Positions 26,077 to 35,639 are shown, numbered from the stretch's first letter. The stretch is 64,000 nt of DNA from Bacillus thuringiensis (GCF_014932895.1 NZ_JACYOF010000017.1:1-64000); one strand, 5' to 3'. Notes: generated from the sequence alone by a model not told the origin. Made by a program: numbers and translations.

Positions 26077-27201
26077 TAATGTAATGTTTGCTGTTTTTGA
26101 TAAGAAATCTTCGGTTGGATAGTAGCTGTTTTTTACAAGAACATTTGGTCCAAGACATTTTACAGCAGGACAGTGACAGCTTAATGATTTTGCTGTTTTT
26201 GAAGCACTCCATTTTTCATACGCTTCTTGTAACGTATTTGTTTGTATGTTTCCTAGAAGTGGAACATCACCAAAGTCCGTCACAATAATATTTCCATCAA
26301 AAATATTTACATTTAAACGAGAACGGCCATCTGGGTCGTTACGAACAGTGACATTTTTGCTCTCTTGTAATTTCTTAAATGTGGCGATGTCTCGCTCGTC
26401 ATCGCTACAAGCATAGAAAGGTAGTGTTCCGAATAACATCCATACATTTTCATCGCGAATTTCTAGTAAATGCTCAATTGCATCACGAATTTCAGCTTTC
26501 GTTAAAATTTCTAAATTGCTCGCGAAGTCACTCGGATACATCGGATGAACCTCATGACGCTTACATCCCATCTCTTCGACAATTTGACGATGAATATGTT
26601 CAATATGTGGTAGGGTTCTTTTGTTTAACATCGTTTCGGCTGATACGAGTACACCTGCATCAGATAGAGCTTTACTATTGGTAATCATGCGTTCAAATAA
26701 TTTTGCACGTTGTTCATACGTAGGTTTACGCTCCATCATTGCAAATCCGCCTTCAACGAAGTCGTCAATTGTTCCCCAGTTATGAGATATATGCAATACA
26801 TCTAAGTAGGGAATAATTTGTTCGTAGCGTGCTAAATCTATAGTTAAGTTTGAATTGATTTGAGTGCGAACGCCTCGTTCATGGGCGTATTTTAAGAGTG
26901 GTGTTACATAGTTGTCGACGGATTTTTTTGAAAGCATAGGTTCTCCGCCAGTAATACTTAAAGAACGTAAATGAGGAATCTCATCTAATCGTTTTAATAA
27001 AAGATCCATCGGAAGCGGATTTGGGTCTTTCGGCTGTAACGTGTAACCAACAGCGCAATGCTCGCAGCGCATATTGCATAACGTCGTCGTTGTAAACTCA
27101 ACATTTGTTAATAGTAGTTTGCCGTACTCTTCAAGGTCCATATACGCTTCCCATGGATCGTAAGAAGGAGTAATCGGCTTCATTTTTTGTGATATCGTCA
27201 T
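26074..27201 (-). CDS. yfkAB: Radical SAM/CxCxxxxC motif protein YfkAB
   Basis: 375 aa. The radical SAM cluster motif LCNMRCEHC gives Cys42, Cys46 and Cys49; SITGGEPML is the SAM-binding GGE motif. A second Cys set near the C-terminus (SLSCHCPAVKCLGPN) is typical of the YfkB-like C-terminal domain and may hold an auxiliary cluster. Substrate unknown. Start ATG with AAAGGAGT upstream. Convergent with yfkD. Confidence 0.88.
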   Translation of the reverse strand: MTISQKMKPITPSYDPWEAYMDLEEYGKLLLTNVEFTTTTLCNMRCEHCAVGYTLQPKDPNPLPMDLLLKRLDEIPHLRSLSITGGEPMLSKKSVDNYVTPLLKYAHERGVRTQINSNLTIDLARYEQIIPYLDVLHISHNWGTIDDFVEGGFAMMERKPTYEQRAKLFERMITNSKALSDAGVLVSAETMLNKRTLPHIEHIHRQIVEEMGCKRHEVHPMYPSDFASNLEILTKAEIRDAIEHLLEIRDENVWMLFGTLPFYACSDDERDIATFKKLQESKNVTVRNDPDGRSRLNVNIFDGNIIVTDFGDVPLLGNIQTNTLQEAYEKWSASKTAKSLSCHCPAVKCLGPNVLVKNSYYPTEDFLSKTANITL

Positions 27202-27271
27202 ATGAAATACTCCTTTGACTATTGAAATAACAATTTGTCCATTCTCTATAATAGAAGAATATGCGCTTTTT

Positions 27272-27286
27272 ATAAAGTGAAACTTT
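27272..27286 (-). repeat. Possible bcr1 terminal remnant (15 bp)
   Basis: ATAAAGTGAAACTTT is identical to the outer 15 bases of bcr1 (inverted orientation). It is followed by unrelated AT-rich DNA, about 70 bp upstream of the yfkAB start. Confidence 0.4.
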
Positions 27287-27414
27287 TTTGTAAAAAAAGA
27301 GAGAGGGCTTACATTTGAATGAATGACCGTGACAAAATTGATGAAATTTCATGCCCATAGCAATCATTTTTGCGGTATAATAAAAGCAACTCGAATTAAA
27401 AGGAGAGTGCCTTC

Positions 27415-27597
27415 ATGGGAAAAGCAATTCAAGATAAAGATACACAATTAGTATATTTAAAAGAACGTTTAAATATGTTCATTGAAGTAATTGATACAAT
27501 TGAACCTGAAGAAGTAGAATTAGAAGATGTAGATCGTCTTCTTGCAATGCTAGATGAATTAGAATTAAAATGTGAGCAATTTAAAAAAGACGAATAA
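27415..27597 (+). CDS. SE1561-family small acidic protein
   Basis: 60 aa, strongly acidic and helical (TIEPEEVELEDVDRLLAMLD). ATG has AAAGGAGAG 8 nt upstream and TATAAT at 27376-27381 is a likely -10. I recognise the family name only; function unknown. Monocistronic, followed by its own terminator. Confidence 0.8.
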   Translation: MGKAIQDKDTQLVYLKERLNMFIEVIDTIEPEEVELEDVDRLLAMLDELELKCEQFKKDE

Positions 27598-27603
27598 TAT
27601 ATT

Positions 27604-27639
27604 AAAAAGGCTGCCAATTCCAATTTGGTAGCCTTTTTC
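27604..27639 (+). terminator. Terminator after the SE1561-family gene
   Basis: AAAAAGGCTGCCAA / TTGGTAGCCTTTTT stem with one G-T wobble and T-run. Confidence 0.88.
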
Positions 27640-27803
27640 TGTGCGGATAATAGAAGGACGATAGAAAAAGAGGTATAATCAAGTTGTGAAAAATTTCATT
27701 TATGCTTTAATAGCGTGAAACAAATAAAAAACTGTAGAGCATAACAATGGAAATTTCAGCTCATAACGTTTTGGTAGCGTTCACAATTGAGGGGGAAGTA
27801 ACA

Positions 27804-29324
27804 ATGGAAAAGCTTCAAGAAAGCATGTATCAACTAATTGTTGAAACGTCAACGAACTTACCGAAAGATGTTCGTCGTGCGATTCAACAAGCGAAAGAGC
27901 GAGAAAATGCAGGGACTCGTTCTGCGATGGCACTTGGCACAATTACAAATAATATTAAAATGGCTGATGATAATATCTCGCCAATTTGCCAAGATACAGG
28001 GATGCCAACGTTTAAAATTTATACACCAGTTGGTGTGAATCAATTAAAGTTGAAGGAAGCTATCTATAATGCGCTTGAGCGGGCGACAAAAGATGGTAAA
28101 CTTCGTCCAAATTCTGTTGATTCTCTTTTTGGAGACAATAGTGGAAATAACTTAGGACCAGGTACGCCGGTTATTAAGTTTGAACAATGGGAAAAAGATT
28201 ATATTGATGCACGTTTAATTCTAAAGGGTGGTGGCTGTGAGAATAAAAATATTCAGTATAGCTTACCATGTGAATTAGAAGGACTTGGACGAGCTGGCCG
28301 TGATTTAGAAGGGATTCGTAAATGCCTTCTTCATGCAGTATATCAAGCACAAGGTCAAGGATGTAGTGCAGGTGTAATTGGTGTTGGTATCGGGGGAGAC
28401 CGCACATCAGGTTACGAATTAGCAAAAAATCAATTATTCCGTACATTAGATGATGTTAATCCAGTACCAGAGTTACAAAAACTTGAAGAGTACGTATTAG
28501 AAAATGCGAATAAGCTTGGTATTGGTACGATGGGATTTGGCGGAGAAACAACTTTACTTGGCTGTAAAATTGGCGTATATAATCGTTTGCCAGCTAGCTT
28601 CTACGTATCTGTGGCGTATAATTGCTGGGCATATCGCCGCCTTGGCGTAACAATCCATCCTGAAACAGGTGAAATTATGGATTGGTTATATCAAGAAGGT
28701 GACGATACACTTCAACAAGAAGCGCAAGAAAAAACAGAGCAACGTGAGATTGTATTGCAAGCACCAATTACAGAAGAGCAAATTCGTGAACTTCGCGTTG
28801 GTGATGTTGTAACAATTAATGGCATGATGTATACAGGTCGTGACGCAATCCATAAGCATTTAATGGATAACGATTGCCCGGTAGATTTAAACGGACAAAT
28901 TATTTATCACTGTGGTCCAGTTGTAGTAAAAGATGAAAATGACAATTGGCAAATTAAAGCGGCAGGTCCAACGACAAGTATTCGTGAAGAACCATACCAA
29001 GGCGATATTATGAAGAAGTTCGGTATTCGAGCTGTAATTGGTAAAGGCGGAATGGGCGCGAAAACATTAGCTGCTTTAGAAGAACACGGTGGTGTGTACT
29101 TAAATGCTATTGGTGGTGCAGCGCAATATTATGCGGAATGTATTAAAGAAGTGCAGGATGTTGACTTCTTACAATTTGGTATTCCAGAAGCAATGTGGCA
29201 CTTACGTATTGAAGGATTTAAAGCAGTTGTAACGATGGACTCTCATGGTAATAGTTTGCATGCTGATGTTGATAAAACATCACTTGAAAAATTAGCGAGC
29301 TTTAAAGAGCCAGTATTTAAGTAA
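27804..29324 (+). CDS. fumA: Class I (iron-sulfur) fumarate hydratase
   Basis: 506 aa from ATG 27804, chosen for GAGGGGGAAG 6 nt upstream over ATG 27747. Both domains of class I fumarases are present in one chain. The [4Fe-4S] ligands are expected in SPICQDTGMPTF, GQGCSAGVIGVGIGGDRTSG and TTLLGCKIG. It interconverts fumarate and malate in the TCA cycle. The oxygen-labile class I enzyme would be in addition to a class II enzyme elsewhere. Monocistronic, with a strong terminator. Confidence 0.93.
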   Translation: MEKLQESMYQLIVETSTNLPKDVRRAIQQAKERENAGTRSAMALGTITNNIKMADDNISPICQDTGMPTFKIYTPVGVNQLKLKEAIYNALERATKDGKLRPNSVDSLFGDNSGNNLGPGTPVIKFEQWEKDYIDARLILKGGGCENKNIQYSLPCELEGLGRAGRDLEGIRKCLLHAVYQAQGQGCSAGVIGVGIGGDRTSGYELAKNQLFRTLDDVNPVPELQKLEEYVLENANKLGIGTMGFGGETTLLGCKIGVYNRLPASFYVSVAYNCWAYRRLGVTIHPETGEIMDWLYQEGDDTLQQEAQEKTEQREIVLQAPITEEQIRELRVGDVVTINGMMYTGRDAIHKHLMDNDCPVDLNGQIIYHCGPVVVKDENDNWQIKAAGPTTSIREEPYQGDIMKKFGIRAVIGKGGMGAKTLAALEEHGGVYLNAIGGAAQYYAECIKEVQDVDFLQFGIPEAMWHLRIEGFKAVVTMDSHGNSLHADVDKTSLEKLASFKEPVFK

Positions 29325-29327
29325 ACA

Positions 29328-29363
29328 AAAATGCACCTCGAATCATTCGAGGTGCATTTTTTT
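29328..29363 (+). terminator. Terminator after fumarase gene
   Basis: AATGCACCTCGAA / TTCGAGGTGCATT followed by TTTTT. Confidence 0.9.
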
Positions 29364-29450
29364 GGTATATATAGAAAAACATGTTCAGCATGAAAGAATG
29401 CACAGCAACAGAAACTACAGGTACGATTATATATGGAAAGGAGACTGTTT

Positions 29451-30233
29451 ATGAAATATAAATGGTTATATATAGGTCTCGTTTTTTCACTTATGATGGC
29501 ACTTGTTCCGGTTTCAACATTTGCTTATACGAATACACCACATAACTGGGGAATTCCGCGACCTAAAAATGAAACGGCGCCAGACGCAGGAAAATTATAT
29601 ACAGAACTATTACAAAAAAATGGTGGGTTTTATTTAGGGGATACAGAGAAAAAGGATATTTATTTAACGTTTGATAATGGATATGAGAATGGATACACTG
29701 GGAAAATCTTAGATGTATTAAAAGAGAAAAAAGTACCGGCAACTTTCTTTGTAACAGGGCATTATATTAAAACCCAAAAAGATTTGTTATTACGAATGAA
29801 AAATGAAGGGCATATTATTGGGAATCATTCTTGGAGCCACCCTGATTTTACAGCAGTAAACGATGCGAAACTTCGTGAAGAATTAACGAGTGTAACAGAG
29901 GAAATAAAAAAAGTAACAGGACAAAAAGAAGTGAAATATGTACGTCCTCCGCGCGGGGTATTTAGTGAAAGAACGTTAGCTCTTACGAAAGAAATGGGCT
30001 ACTATAATGTATTTTGGTCACTTGCATTTCTTGATTGGAAAGTGGATCAGCAAAGAGGATGGCAATATGCGCATAATAATGTAATGACGATGATTCATCC
30101 AGGATCTGTTTTATTACTTCATGCAATATCAAAAGATAATGCAGAAGCACTTGCGAAAATCATTGATGATTTGCGCGAGAAAGGGTATCATTTTAAAAGT
30201 CTAGATGACTTAGTAAAAAGCAATCAACCGTAA
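29451..30233 (+). CDS. pdaA: Delta-lactam-forming de-N-acetylase PdaA
   Basis: 260 aa from ATG 29451 (AAGGAGA 7 nt upstream; ATG 29433 overlaps the Shine-Dalgarno). Signal peptide YKWLYIGLVFSLMMALVPV then STFA. The NodB deacetylase domain carries FDNGYENGYTGKIL (PdaA-type Asn in place of the usual Asp), the metal-site GNHSWSHPDF and RPPRGVFSE. It removes the N-acetyl group from MurNAc in spore cortex so that muramic-delta-lactam forms, which germination enzymes need. It precedes the yfjP homologue as expected from the yfj block. Confidence 0.92.
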   Translation: MKYKWLYIGLVFSLMMALVPVSTFAYTNTPHNWGIPRPKNETAPDAGKLYTELLQKNGGFYLGDTEKKDIYLTFDNGYENGYTGKILDVLKEKKVPATFFVTGHYIKTQKDLLLRMKNEGHIIGNHSWSHPDFTAVNDAKLREELTSVTEEIKKVTGQKEVKYVRPPRGVFSERTLALTKEMGYYNVFWSLAFLDWKVDQQRGWQYAHNNVMTMIHPGSVLLLHAISKDNAEALAKIIDDLREKGYHFKSLDDLVKSNQP

Positions 30234-30256
30234 GCATGTATGCTTGCGGTTTTCTC
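30226..30256 (+). terminator. Terminator after pdaA
   Basis: ACCGTAAGCA / TGCTTGCGGT stem overlapping the stop codon, followed by TTTTC. Confidence 0.75.
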
Positions 30257-30292
30257 ATGCTATAATGATGTGTAAAAAGGATGGGGAAACGT

Positions 30293-31156
30293 ATGTGGAG
30301 CGAACATGTTACGTTAGAGTATCCGTATCATTTTGAAGAAGTATTAAAACGTTTATCTTTTGATCCTCTAAACGTCATTCAATTAGAAGAGAAAGTTATT
30401 TATGTCCCGATTTGTATAGAAGAGGAACAGATTGTTGTTCGCTTGCAGGGAATTGGGACTGTTCAAAATCCACAGTTTTGGATTTCTAGTCAGACAGGAG
30501 ATTCGAAGAAGGTAATGAAACGAATGAGGGCCATTTTTCATTGGGATGATCCGTTTCAAGATATACAAAATCATTTTTTAAACACATCATTACGTCCACT
30601 ATTTGAAAGGTATGCTTATACTCCAATTATTTTAGAATTCGACTATTTCGCTTGTCTTCTTCGCTGTATTATTCATCAACAAATAAATTTGAAATTTGCT
30701 ACGGTGTTAACAGAACAATTTGTAAAACGATATGGGACAGAAAAGAACGGTGTTTTCTTTTTCCCAACACCAGAAAGAGTGGCGAATATTTCAATAGAAG
30801 AATTGAGAGAGCAGAAGTTTAGTCAGAGGAAGGCTGAATATATAGTAGGATTAGGAAAAAGTATTGCCCGCGGTACATTAGATTTAGCGAGTATAGAAAA
30901 CGAAACAGAAGAAGAGGTTTCGGCACAACTGTTACCAATTAGGGGGATTGGTGCATGGACAGTGCAAAACTTTTTAATGTTTGGCCTTGGACGGAAAAAT
31001 ATGTTTCCGAAAGCGGACATCGGTATTCAGCGTGCAGTACAAGGTGTATTTCAATTAGATGATAAACCGGATGATGCATTTTTAGAAAAAGTGAAACAAG
31101 AGTGTGAACCATACTGCAGTTATGCAGCGTTATATTTATGGAAAAGTATAGAGTAG
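30293..31156 (+). CDS. yfjP: AlkA-like DNA-3-methyladenine glycosylase (YfjP)
   Basis: 287 aa from ATG 30293; GGGG 6 nt upstream suits this start better than ATG 30281, which overlaps the Shine-Dalgarno. Helix-hairpin-helix glycosylase: [18 protein letters not shown], Hh[21 protein letters not shown], catalytic Asp in [11 protein letters not shown]. It removes alkylated purines from DNA. It lies 10 nt before the RNA methyltransferase gene, so the two are co-transcribed. Confidence 0.88.
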   Translation: MWSEHVTLEYPYHFEEVLKRLSFDPLNVIQLEEKVIYVPICIEEEQIVVRLQGIGTVQNPQFWISSQTGDSKKVMKRMRAIFHWDDPFQDIQNHFLNTSLRPLFERYAYTPIILEFDYFACLLRCIIHQQINLKFATVLTEQFVKRYGTEKNGVFFFPTPERVANISIEELREQKFSQRKAEYIVGLGKSIARGTLDLASIENETEEEVSAQLLPIRGIGAWTVQNFLMFGLGRKNMFPKADIGIQRAVQGVFQLDDKPDDAFLEKVKQECEPYCSYAALYLWKSIE

Positions 31157-31166
31157 AGGTGTAATA

Positions 31167-32546
31167 ATGATACAAAAGCAACACGAGAGTAAGTTGGAAG
31201 TTGGTCATACGTTTCCAGTGACAATTAAACGTCTTGGGATTAACGGAGAAGGCGTTGGTTATTTTAAAAGACAAGTTGTTTTCATTCCAGGGGCATTACC
31301 AGGAGAAGAAGTTGTTGCTGAAACAACGAAAATTCAGCGCGGCTTCGCTGAAGCGAAAGTGAAAAAAGTTCGTAAAGCTTCACCACATCGTGTGAAAGCA
31401 CCGTGTCCAGTATATGAGGAGTGTGGTGGCTGTCAGCTGCAACATTTAGATTATAAAGAACAATTAAATCAAAAACGTGATATCGTTGTACAAGCATTCC
31501 AGAAGTACATGAATAACAGTTTGGAAGAGAAAATTCGTCCAACACTTGGTATGGAAAATCCATGGCATTATCGTAATAAGAGTCAATTACAAGTAGGACG
31601 TAAAGACGAAAAGGTTATTACAGGGCTGTATAAGCAAAACTCACATCAGCTAATTGATATCGCTCATTGTATGATTCAACATAAAGCAACGAATGAAGCT
31701 ACAAAAGTTGTAAGACGTATATTAGAAAAATTAAATGTTTCTATTTACAATGAGAAAAAACAAAAAGGTTTAGTACGAACAATTGTGACACGTACTGCAG
31801 TTCAAACAGGGGAAGTACAAGTTACACTTATTACAACAAAAGAAGAATTACCGAATAAAGACCAGTTTATCGCAGAAGTACAAAAGCAAATGCCAAGTGT
31901 TAAATCAATTATGCAAAACGTGAACTGGCGTAAAACATCTGTTATTTTTGGCGATAAAACATTTAAATTAGCTGGAAAAGAAGTAATTCAAGAAACACTT
32001 GGTGATTTATCATTTGAATTATCAGCACGTGCATTCTTCCAGCTAAATCCAGAACAAACGGTTGTTTTATATGATGAAGCGAAAAAAGCAGCTGCTTTAA
32101 CAGGAAGCGAGAAGATTGTGGATGCGTATTGTGGTGTCGGTACAATCGGTCTTTGGCTTGCGAATGATGCAGCGGAAGTACGTGGTATGGATGTAATTCC
32201 AGAAGCGATTGCAGATGCAAGAAAAAATGCGAAGCGCCATGGGTTTACAAATACAAAATATGAAGCAGGTAAAGCTGAACAATGGTTACCAAAATGGGTA
32301 AAAGAAGGATGGCGTCCAGATGTAATTGTTGTCGATCCACCACGTACAGGTTGCGATGATAAATTATTGGAAACAATTTTAAAAGTGAAACCGAAACAAG
32401 TTGTTTACGTGTCTTGTAATCCTTCTTCATTAGCACGTGATGTACAAGCGCTAATGAAGAGTTATGAGGTAGAATATGTACAGCCGGTTGATATGTTCCC
32501 ACATACAGCTCATGTAGAAAATGTAGTGAAGCTTGTTAGAAAGTAA
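31167..32546 (+). CDS. yfjO: 23S rRNA (uracil-C5)-methyltransferase, RlmD/RumA family (YfjO)
   Basis: 459 aa. N-terminal TRAM domain ([20 protein letters not shown]), [4Fe-4S] motif [17 protein letters not shown]-binding [23 protein letters not shown], and catalytic Cys in [13 protein letters not shown]. It methylates C5 of a uridine in 23S rRNA; which of U747 or U1939 cannot be decided from sequence alone. Start ATG with TAGAGGTG upstream. Confidence 0.92.
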   Translation: MIQKQHESKLEVGHTFPVTIKRLGINGEGVGYFKRQVVFIPGALPGEEVVAETTKIQRGFAEAKVKKVRKASPHRVKAPCPVYEECGGCQLQHLDYKEQLNQKRDIVVQAFQKYMNNSLEEKIRPTLGMENPWHYRNKSQLQVGRKDEKVITGLYKQNSHQLIDIAHCMIQHKATNEATKVVRRILEKLNVSIYNEKKQKGLVRTIVTRTAVQTGEVQVTLITTKEELPNKDQFIAEVQKQMPSVKSIMQNVNWRKTSVIFGDKTFKLAGKEVIQETLGDLSFELSARAFFQLNPEQTVVLYDEAKKAAALTGSEKIVDAYCGVGTIGLWLANDAAEVRGMDVIPEAIADARKNAKRHGFTNTKYEAGKAEQWLPKWVKEGWRPDVIVVDPPRTGCDDKLLETILKVKPKQVVYVSCNPSSLARDVQALMKSYEVEYVQPVDMFPHTAHVENVVKLVRK

Positions 32547-32556
32547 AGTTTATTCA

Positions 32557-32586
32557 TATTCCCTCACGAATTGAGGGAATATTTTC
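32557..32586 (+). terminator. Terminator before truA
   Basis: ATATTCCCTCA / TGAGGGAATAT followed by TTTTC. Confidence 0.82.
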
Positions 32587-32602
32587 TATGAAGGAGAATA
32601 CA

Positions 32603-33340
32603 ATGAACAATTATAAATTAACGATTCAGTACGATGGTGCACGTTTTAAAGGGTGGCAACGTCTCGGGAATAACGATAATACGATTCAAGGAAAAATCGA
32701 AAGTGTCATATCTGAAATGGTCGGGAAAGAAACTGAAATTGTCGGTTGTAGTAGAACGGATGCTGGTGTACATGCTTTGAATCAAGTGGCGAACTTTAAG
32801 AGTGACGAGAAGTTAGTGGAACATAAAGTGAAAAAGTATTTAAATCAATATTTACCAAATGATATTAGTATTACGAATGTAGAAGAAGTTTCAGATCGTT
32901 TCCATGCCCGTTACAACTCTAAGGCGAAAACATATCTTTATAAGATTTGGAATGAAGAGTATACGAATCCATTTATGCGTAAATACAGTATGCATGTGAA
33001 TAAAAAATTAAACGTAAAAAGCATGAAACAAGCTGCGAAATATTTAATTGGTTCACATGACTTTACTGCTTTTTCAAATGCGAAATCAAAGAAAAAATCT
33101 ATGGTTCGAGAAGTGTATACACTTGATGTGATAGAAGAGGCAGGATTTGTACAAATTAGAGTAAGTGGTAACGGATTCCTTCATAACATGGTGCGAAAAA
33201 TTGTTGGGGCATTAATTGAAGTTGGATTAGGACAATTAGATGCAGAAGCAATTCCGCAAATTTTAGAGGCGAAACAACGTAATCAAATTAATTGTCTTGC
33301 TGAGGCGAGCGGGTTGTATTTGGAGAATGTTGAATTTTAA
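32603..33340 (+). CDS. truA: tRNA pseudouridine38-40 synthase TruA
   Basis: 245 aa from ATG 32603 (AAGGAG 7 nt upstream; ATG 32588 would overlap the Shine-Dalgarno). Catalytic Asp53 in GCSRTDAGVHALNQ; further family motifs DFTAFSNAKSKKKSMVREV and GNGFLHNMVRKIVGALIEVG. It converts uridines 38-40 of the anticodon arm to pseudouridine. Probably a second TruA copy, since the ribosomal-protein operon normally carries another; this cannot be checked here. Confidence 0.92.
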   Translation: MNNYKLTIQYDGARFKGWQRLGNNDNTIQGKIESVISEMVGKETEIVGCSRTDAGVHALNQVANFKSDEKLVEHKVKKYLNQYLPNDISITNVEEVSDRFHARYNSKAKTYLYKIWNEEYTNPFMRKYSMHVNKKLNVKSMKQAAKYLIGSHDFTAFSNAKSKKKSMVREVYTLDVIEEAGFVQIRVSGNGFLHNMVRKIVGALIEVGLGQLDAEAIPQILEAKQRNQINCLAEASGLYLENVEF

Positions 33341-33349
33341 TAATAAGTA

Positions 33350-33378
33350 AAAAATCGAGCTGATTAGGCTCGATTTTT
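33350..33378. terminator. Bidirectional terminator after truA
   Basis: AAAAATCGAGC / GCTCGATTTTT, 11-bp stem with 7-nt loop. Confidence 0.88.
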
Positions 33379-33393
33379 TTAAACTTTTTGGAA

Positions 33394-33597
33394 CTAAGAA
33401 GATTTTTCCTTCTTCATACGTAGCTTCAAATTCCAAAAAGCAGCAAGCATAATAGCTGCAAAGGAGCCGCTAATTGTTCCTAAAAGTTTCGCGTAAGGAA
33501 AGTTACTCATATCAGTATTAATGAATAACATCATACATAGCATGGCAGGGAAAAAGTATAAGTATTGTAATAGCTTTAACTTGTTATTATTACTCAT
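33394..33597 (-). CDS. Small two-TM membrane protein
   Basis: 67 aa: a basic N-terminus, helices LQYLYFFPAMLCMMLFI and LLGTISGSFAAIMLAAFWNL, and a Lys-rich tail KLRMKKEKSS. ATG has AAGGGGC upstream. I do not recognise a family. Convergent with truA across a shared terminator. Confidence 0.7.
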   Translation of the reverse strand: MSNNNKLKLLQYLYFFPAMLCMMLFINTDMSNFPYAKLLGTISGSFAAIMLAAFWNLKLRMKKEKSS

Positions 33598-33679
33598 ATA
33601 TATCGCCCCTTCCTAGCATGTTATATGTTATTGTAACATATTTTACCAATTGTTATTTACCCTTAGAGAAAGATTTATT

Positions 33680-35083
33680 TCATATGTGTAAATGCAGTTT
33701 TTTAATTCGATATTGTAAATTTTGTCTACTCAATCCTAAAAATTTCGCGGCTTGTGAGATATTACCATTATTCTCTTTAAGAATTTGATTGATGTAGTTC
33801 TTCTCCATTTCTTCTATCGTGTGCTTTAAAGTTTTAGGTGTATCAGTGTTGTAATTAGTTAGGGAAGGTTGTATATTGAATTCTTTTTTTATTAGTTCGC
33901 GAAAGCGAGTTGGTATATGAAAAGCTGTAATGATATTTTCATCTTCTATTAAGTTCATTGAACCTTCAATGATATGTTCCAATTCTCGTACGTTTCCGGG
34001 CCAATCGTATGCATAAAAGAATTCTCTCACAGTTACATCTACATCCGTTACGCTGAGCTCAAATTGAATGTTATACTTTTCGATAAAGTGCTGAACAAGA
34101 GCTGAAATATCTTCTTTTCGTTCCCGTAAAGGTGGAAGGCATAAAGTAACGACGCTTAATCGGTAATATAAGTCTTCCCTTAATCGATTGTGCGTAATAG
34201 CTTCAAGAGGATCTTCATTAATAGTTGCTATAATACGAACGTCGATTTCTTTTTCTTGTGTGCCTCCGATTCTTCGTATTGTTTTCTCTTGTATAGCACG
34301 CAATAATTTAGCTTGAAGTGCTGGGCTTAATGAATTGATTTCATCTAATAACAAAGTTCCTCCATGTGCTTCTTCAAATAACCCAGGTTTATCTATTGCC
34401 CCTGTAAAAGCACCTCGATTCGTACCAAATAATAGGCTTTCCATTAAGGTTTCTGGTATAGCAGCACAGTTTTGTGAAATAAACGGTTTGGTTGAACGTT
34501 GACTTTCATTATGGATGCTTTGTGCAAATAGCTCTTTGCCAGTCCCTGTTTCTCCTACGAGAAGTATGGATGAGGGGGTACGAATTACTCTCTTTGCTTC
34601 TGCGATGACCGATTGAATAGCTCTAGAATCACCGATTATGTGATTAAAGGTAAACTTAGTATTTTGTTTTCGAGAAAGGTTCGTTTTCATTGTTTGTTTT
34701 AAGTGACTAATCTCTTTTGAAATTTCAATAGCACCTTTAATTTTTCCATTTTCTATTATGGGGAAAGTATCGTTAATCGTCGTAATTTCTTGCCCTTTAT
34801 TGTTAAAATAAGTTTGTTTTATATTTTTGTTTGTTTTTCCAAATTTTAATGCCTCTATAAGAGTGCTATTTTTATTTTCTTCAAATGCAAATACGTCTAA
34901 AGGATTTTTATATAGCACATCTGAGCGATCCATTGATTCAATTTCCATCATTTTGCGGTTATAGATAATCGTTTTACTCTCCTCATTAATAATATGAATC
35001 CCGATATCTAGTTCATTAAGTAAAGTTTCATATAGCATATTCATTTCAATAATCTTTTTAAAATTGATTTCTTCTGTATGCAT
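33680..35083 (-). CDS. Sigma-54-dependent transcriptional activator (PAS-AAA+-HTH, RocR-like)
   Basis: 467 aa. A PAS-like sensor occupies about residues 12-125 (LDIGIHIINEESKTIIYN). The AAA+ domain has Walker A GETGTGKELF, the sigma-54 contact loop GAFTGAID, Walker B GGTLLLDEINS and an arginine finger region. A Fis-type HTH lies at the C-terminus (NISQAAKFLGLSRQNLQYRI). It should hydrolyse ATP to remodel sigma-54 holoenzyme. It is divergent from a consensus -24/-12 promoter at 35264 with upstream repeats, so its target is almost certainly the neighbouring lipoyl/permease genes. RocR (arginine catabolism) is the closest relative I can name. Confidence 0.92.
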   Translation of the reverse strand: MHTEEINFKKIIEMNMLYETLLNELDIGIHIINEESKTIIYNRKMMEIESMDRSDVLYKNPLDVFAFEENKNSTLIEALKFGKTNKNIKQTYFNNKGQEITTINDTFPIIENGKIKGAIEISKEISHLKQTMKTNLSRKQNTKFTFNHIIGDSRAIQSVIAEAKRVIRTPSSILLVGETGTGKELFAQSIHNESQRSTKPFISQNCAAIPETLMESLLFGTNRGAFTGAIDKPGLFEEAHGGTLLLDEINSLSPALQAKLLRAIQEKTIRRIGGTQEKEIDVRIIATINEDPLEAITHNRLREDLYYRLSVVTLCLPPLRERKEDISALVQHFIEKYNIQFELSVTDVDVTVREFFYAYDWPGNVRELEHIIEGSMNLIEDENIITAFHIPTRFRELIKKEFNIQPSLTNYNTDTPKTLKHTIEEMEKNYINQILKENNGNISQAAKFLGLSRQNLQYRIKKLHLHI

Positions 35084-35141
35084 GTATTATCTTCTCCTTG
35101 TTACACCCTATGAAGACTGACTTTTTATAATTTTATTAAAA

Positions 35142-35236
35142 TTCTCATAAAATCGCAAAATTTTTTTGCTATTTTTCTCATAAAACTTTTCAAATGGTAA
35201 AAAAAATTTGCGGTTATGCAGATTTTTTTGTGAGAA
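35142..35236. promoter_or_regulatory. Repeated half-sites, candidate upstream activating sequence
   Basis: TTCTCATAAAA occurs at 35142-35152 and 35175-35185, and its inverse TTTTGTGAGAA (one change) at 35226-35236. A GCAAAATTTTTTTGC quasi-palindrome lies between the first two. Distance (about 30-120 bp upstream of the -24 element) suits enhancer sites for the adjacent sigma-54 activator. Confidence 0.6.
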
Positions 35237-35263
35237 ATCTTAATTTTCGCATAGATATTGAGG

Positions 35264-35280
35264 TTGGTACACATCTTGCA
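35264..35280 (+). promoter_or_regulatory. Sigma-54 (-24/-12) promoter
   Basis: TTGGTACACATCTTGCA: the invariant GG (35266-35267) and GC (35278-35279) are exactly 10 bp apart. It differs from TTGGCAC-N5-TTGCA only by T for C. The start site would be about 35291, 95 nt ahead of the lipoyl-like gene. Confidence 0.88.
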
Positions 35281-35384
35281 TAAATAGTAATTGAAATCTC
35301 TAAATTTAAGGAGTGGAGGGATTAGAACTTTTCACAGGGTATGCGACATTTCAGTGCAAATTAATAAGAGGGGGAGTTTATAAA

Positions 35385-35639
35385 GTGAAGACGGTTTTAG
35401 AAGGTGTGTATAGTCCTTGTTATGGGAAAGTAGAAAAATTATTTGTTACTGAAAGTTCTTACGTATATGAGTGGGAGAAATTAGCGTTAATTGAAACAGT
35501 AGATAAACAGAAAGTGGAAATTAAAGTGGGAATCAGTGGTTATATCGAATCATTAGAAGTGGTAGAAGGACAAGCTATCGCTGATCAAAAACTATTAATA
35601 ACAGTAAGGGATGACCTTTTAATAACAGGTAGTGATTAA
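35385..35639 (+). CDS. Stand-alone biotin/lipoyl-domain-like peptide
   Basis: 84 aa from GTG 35385 (AGAGGGGGAG upstream; no start with a Shine-Dalgarno further up). The whole protein is one hammerhead fold: EGVYSPCYGKVEKLFVTE, LIETVDKQKVEIKVGISGYI, SLEVVEGQAIADQKLLITV. The DK in ETVDKQKVEI falls where lipoyl domains carry the modified Lys (ETDKA), so lipoylation is possible though unproven. It is first after the sigma-54 promoter, followed by an amino-acid permease. Partner enzyme unknown. Confidence 0.72.
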   Translation: MKTVLEGVYSPCYGKVEKLFVTESSYVYEWEKLALIETVDKQKVEIKVGISGYIESLEVVEGQAIADQKLLITVRDDLLITGSD

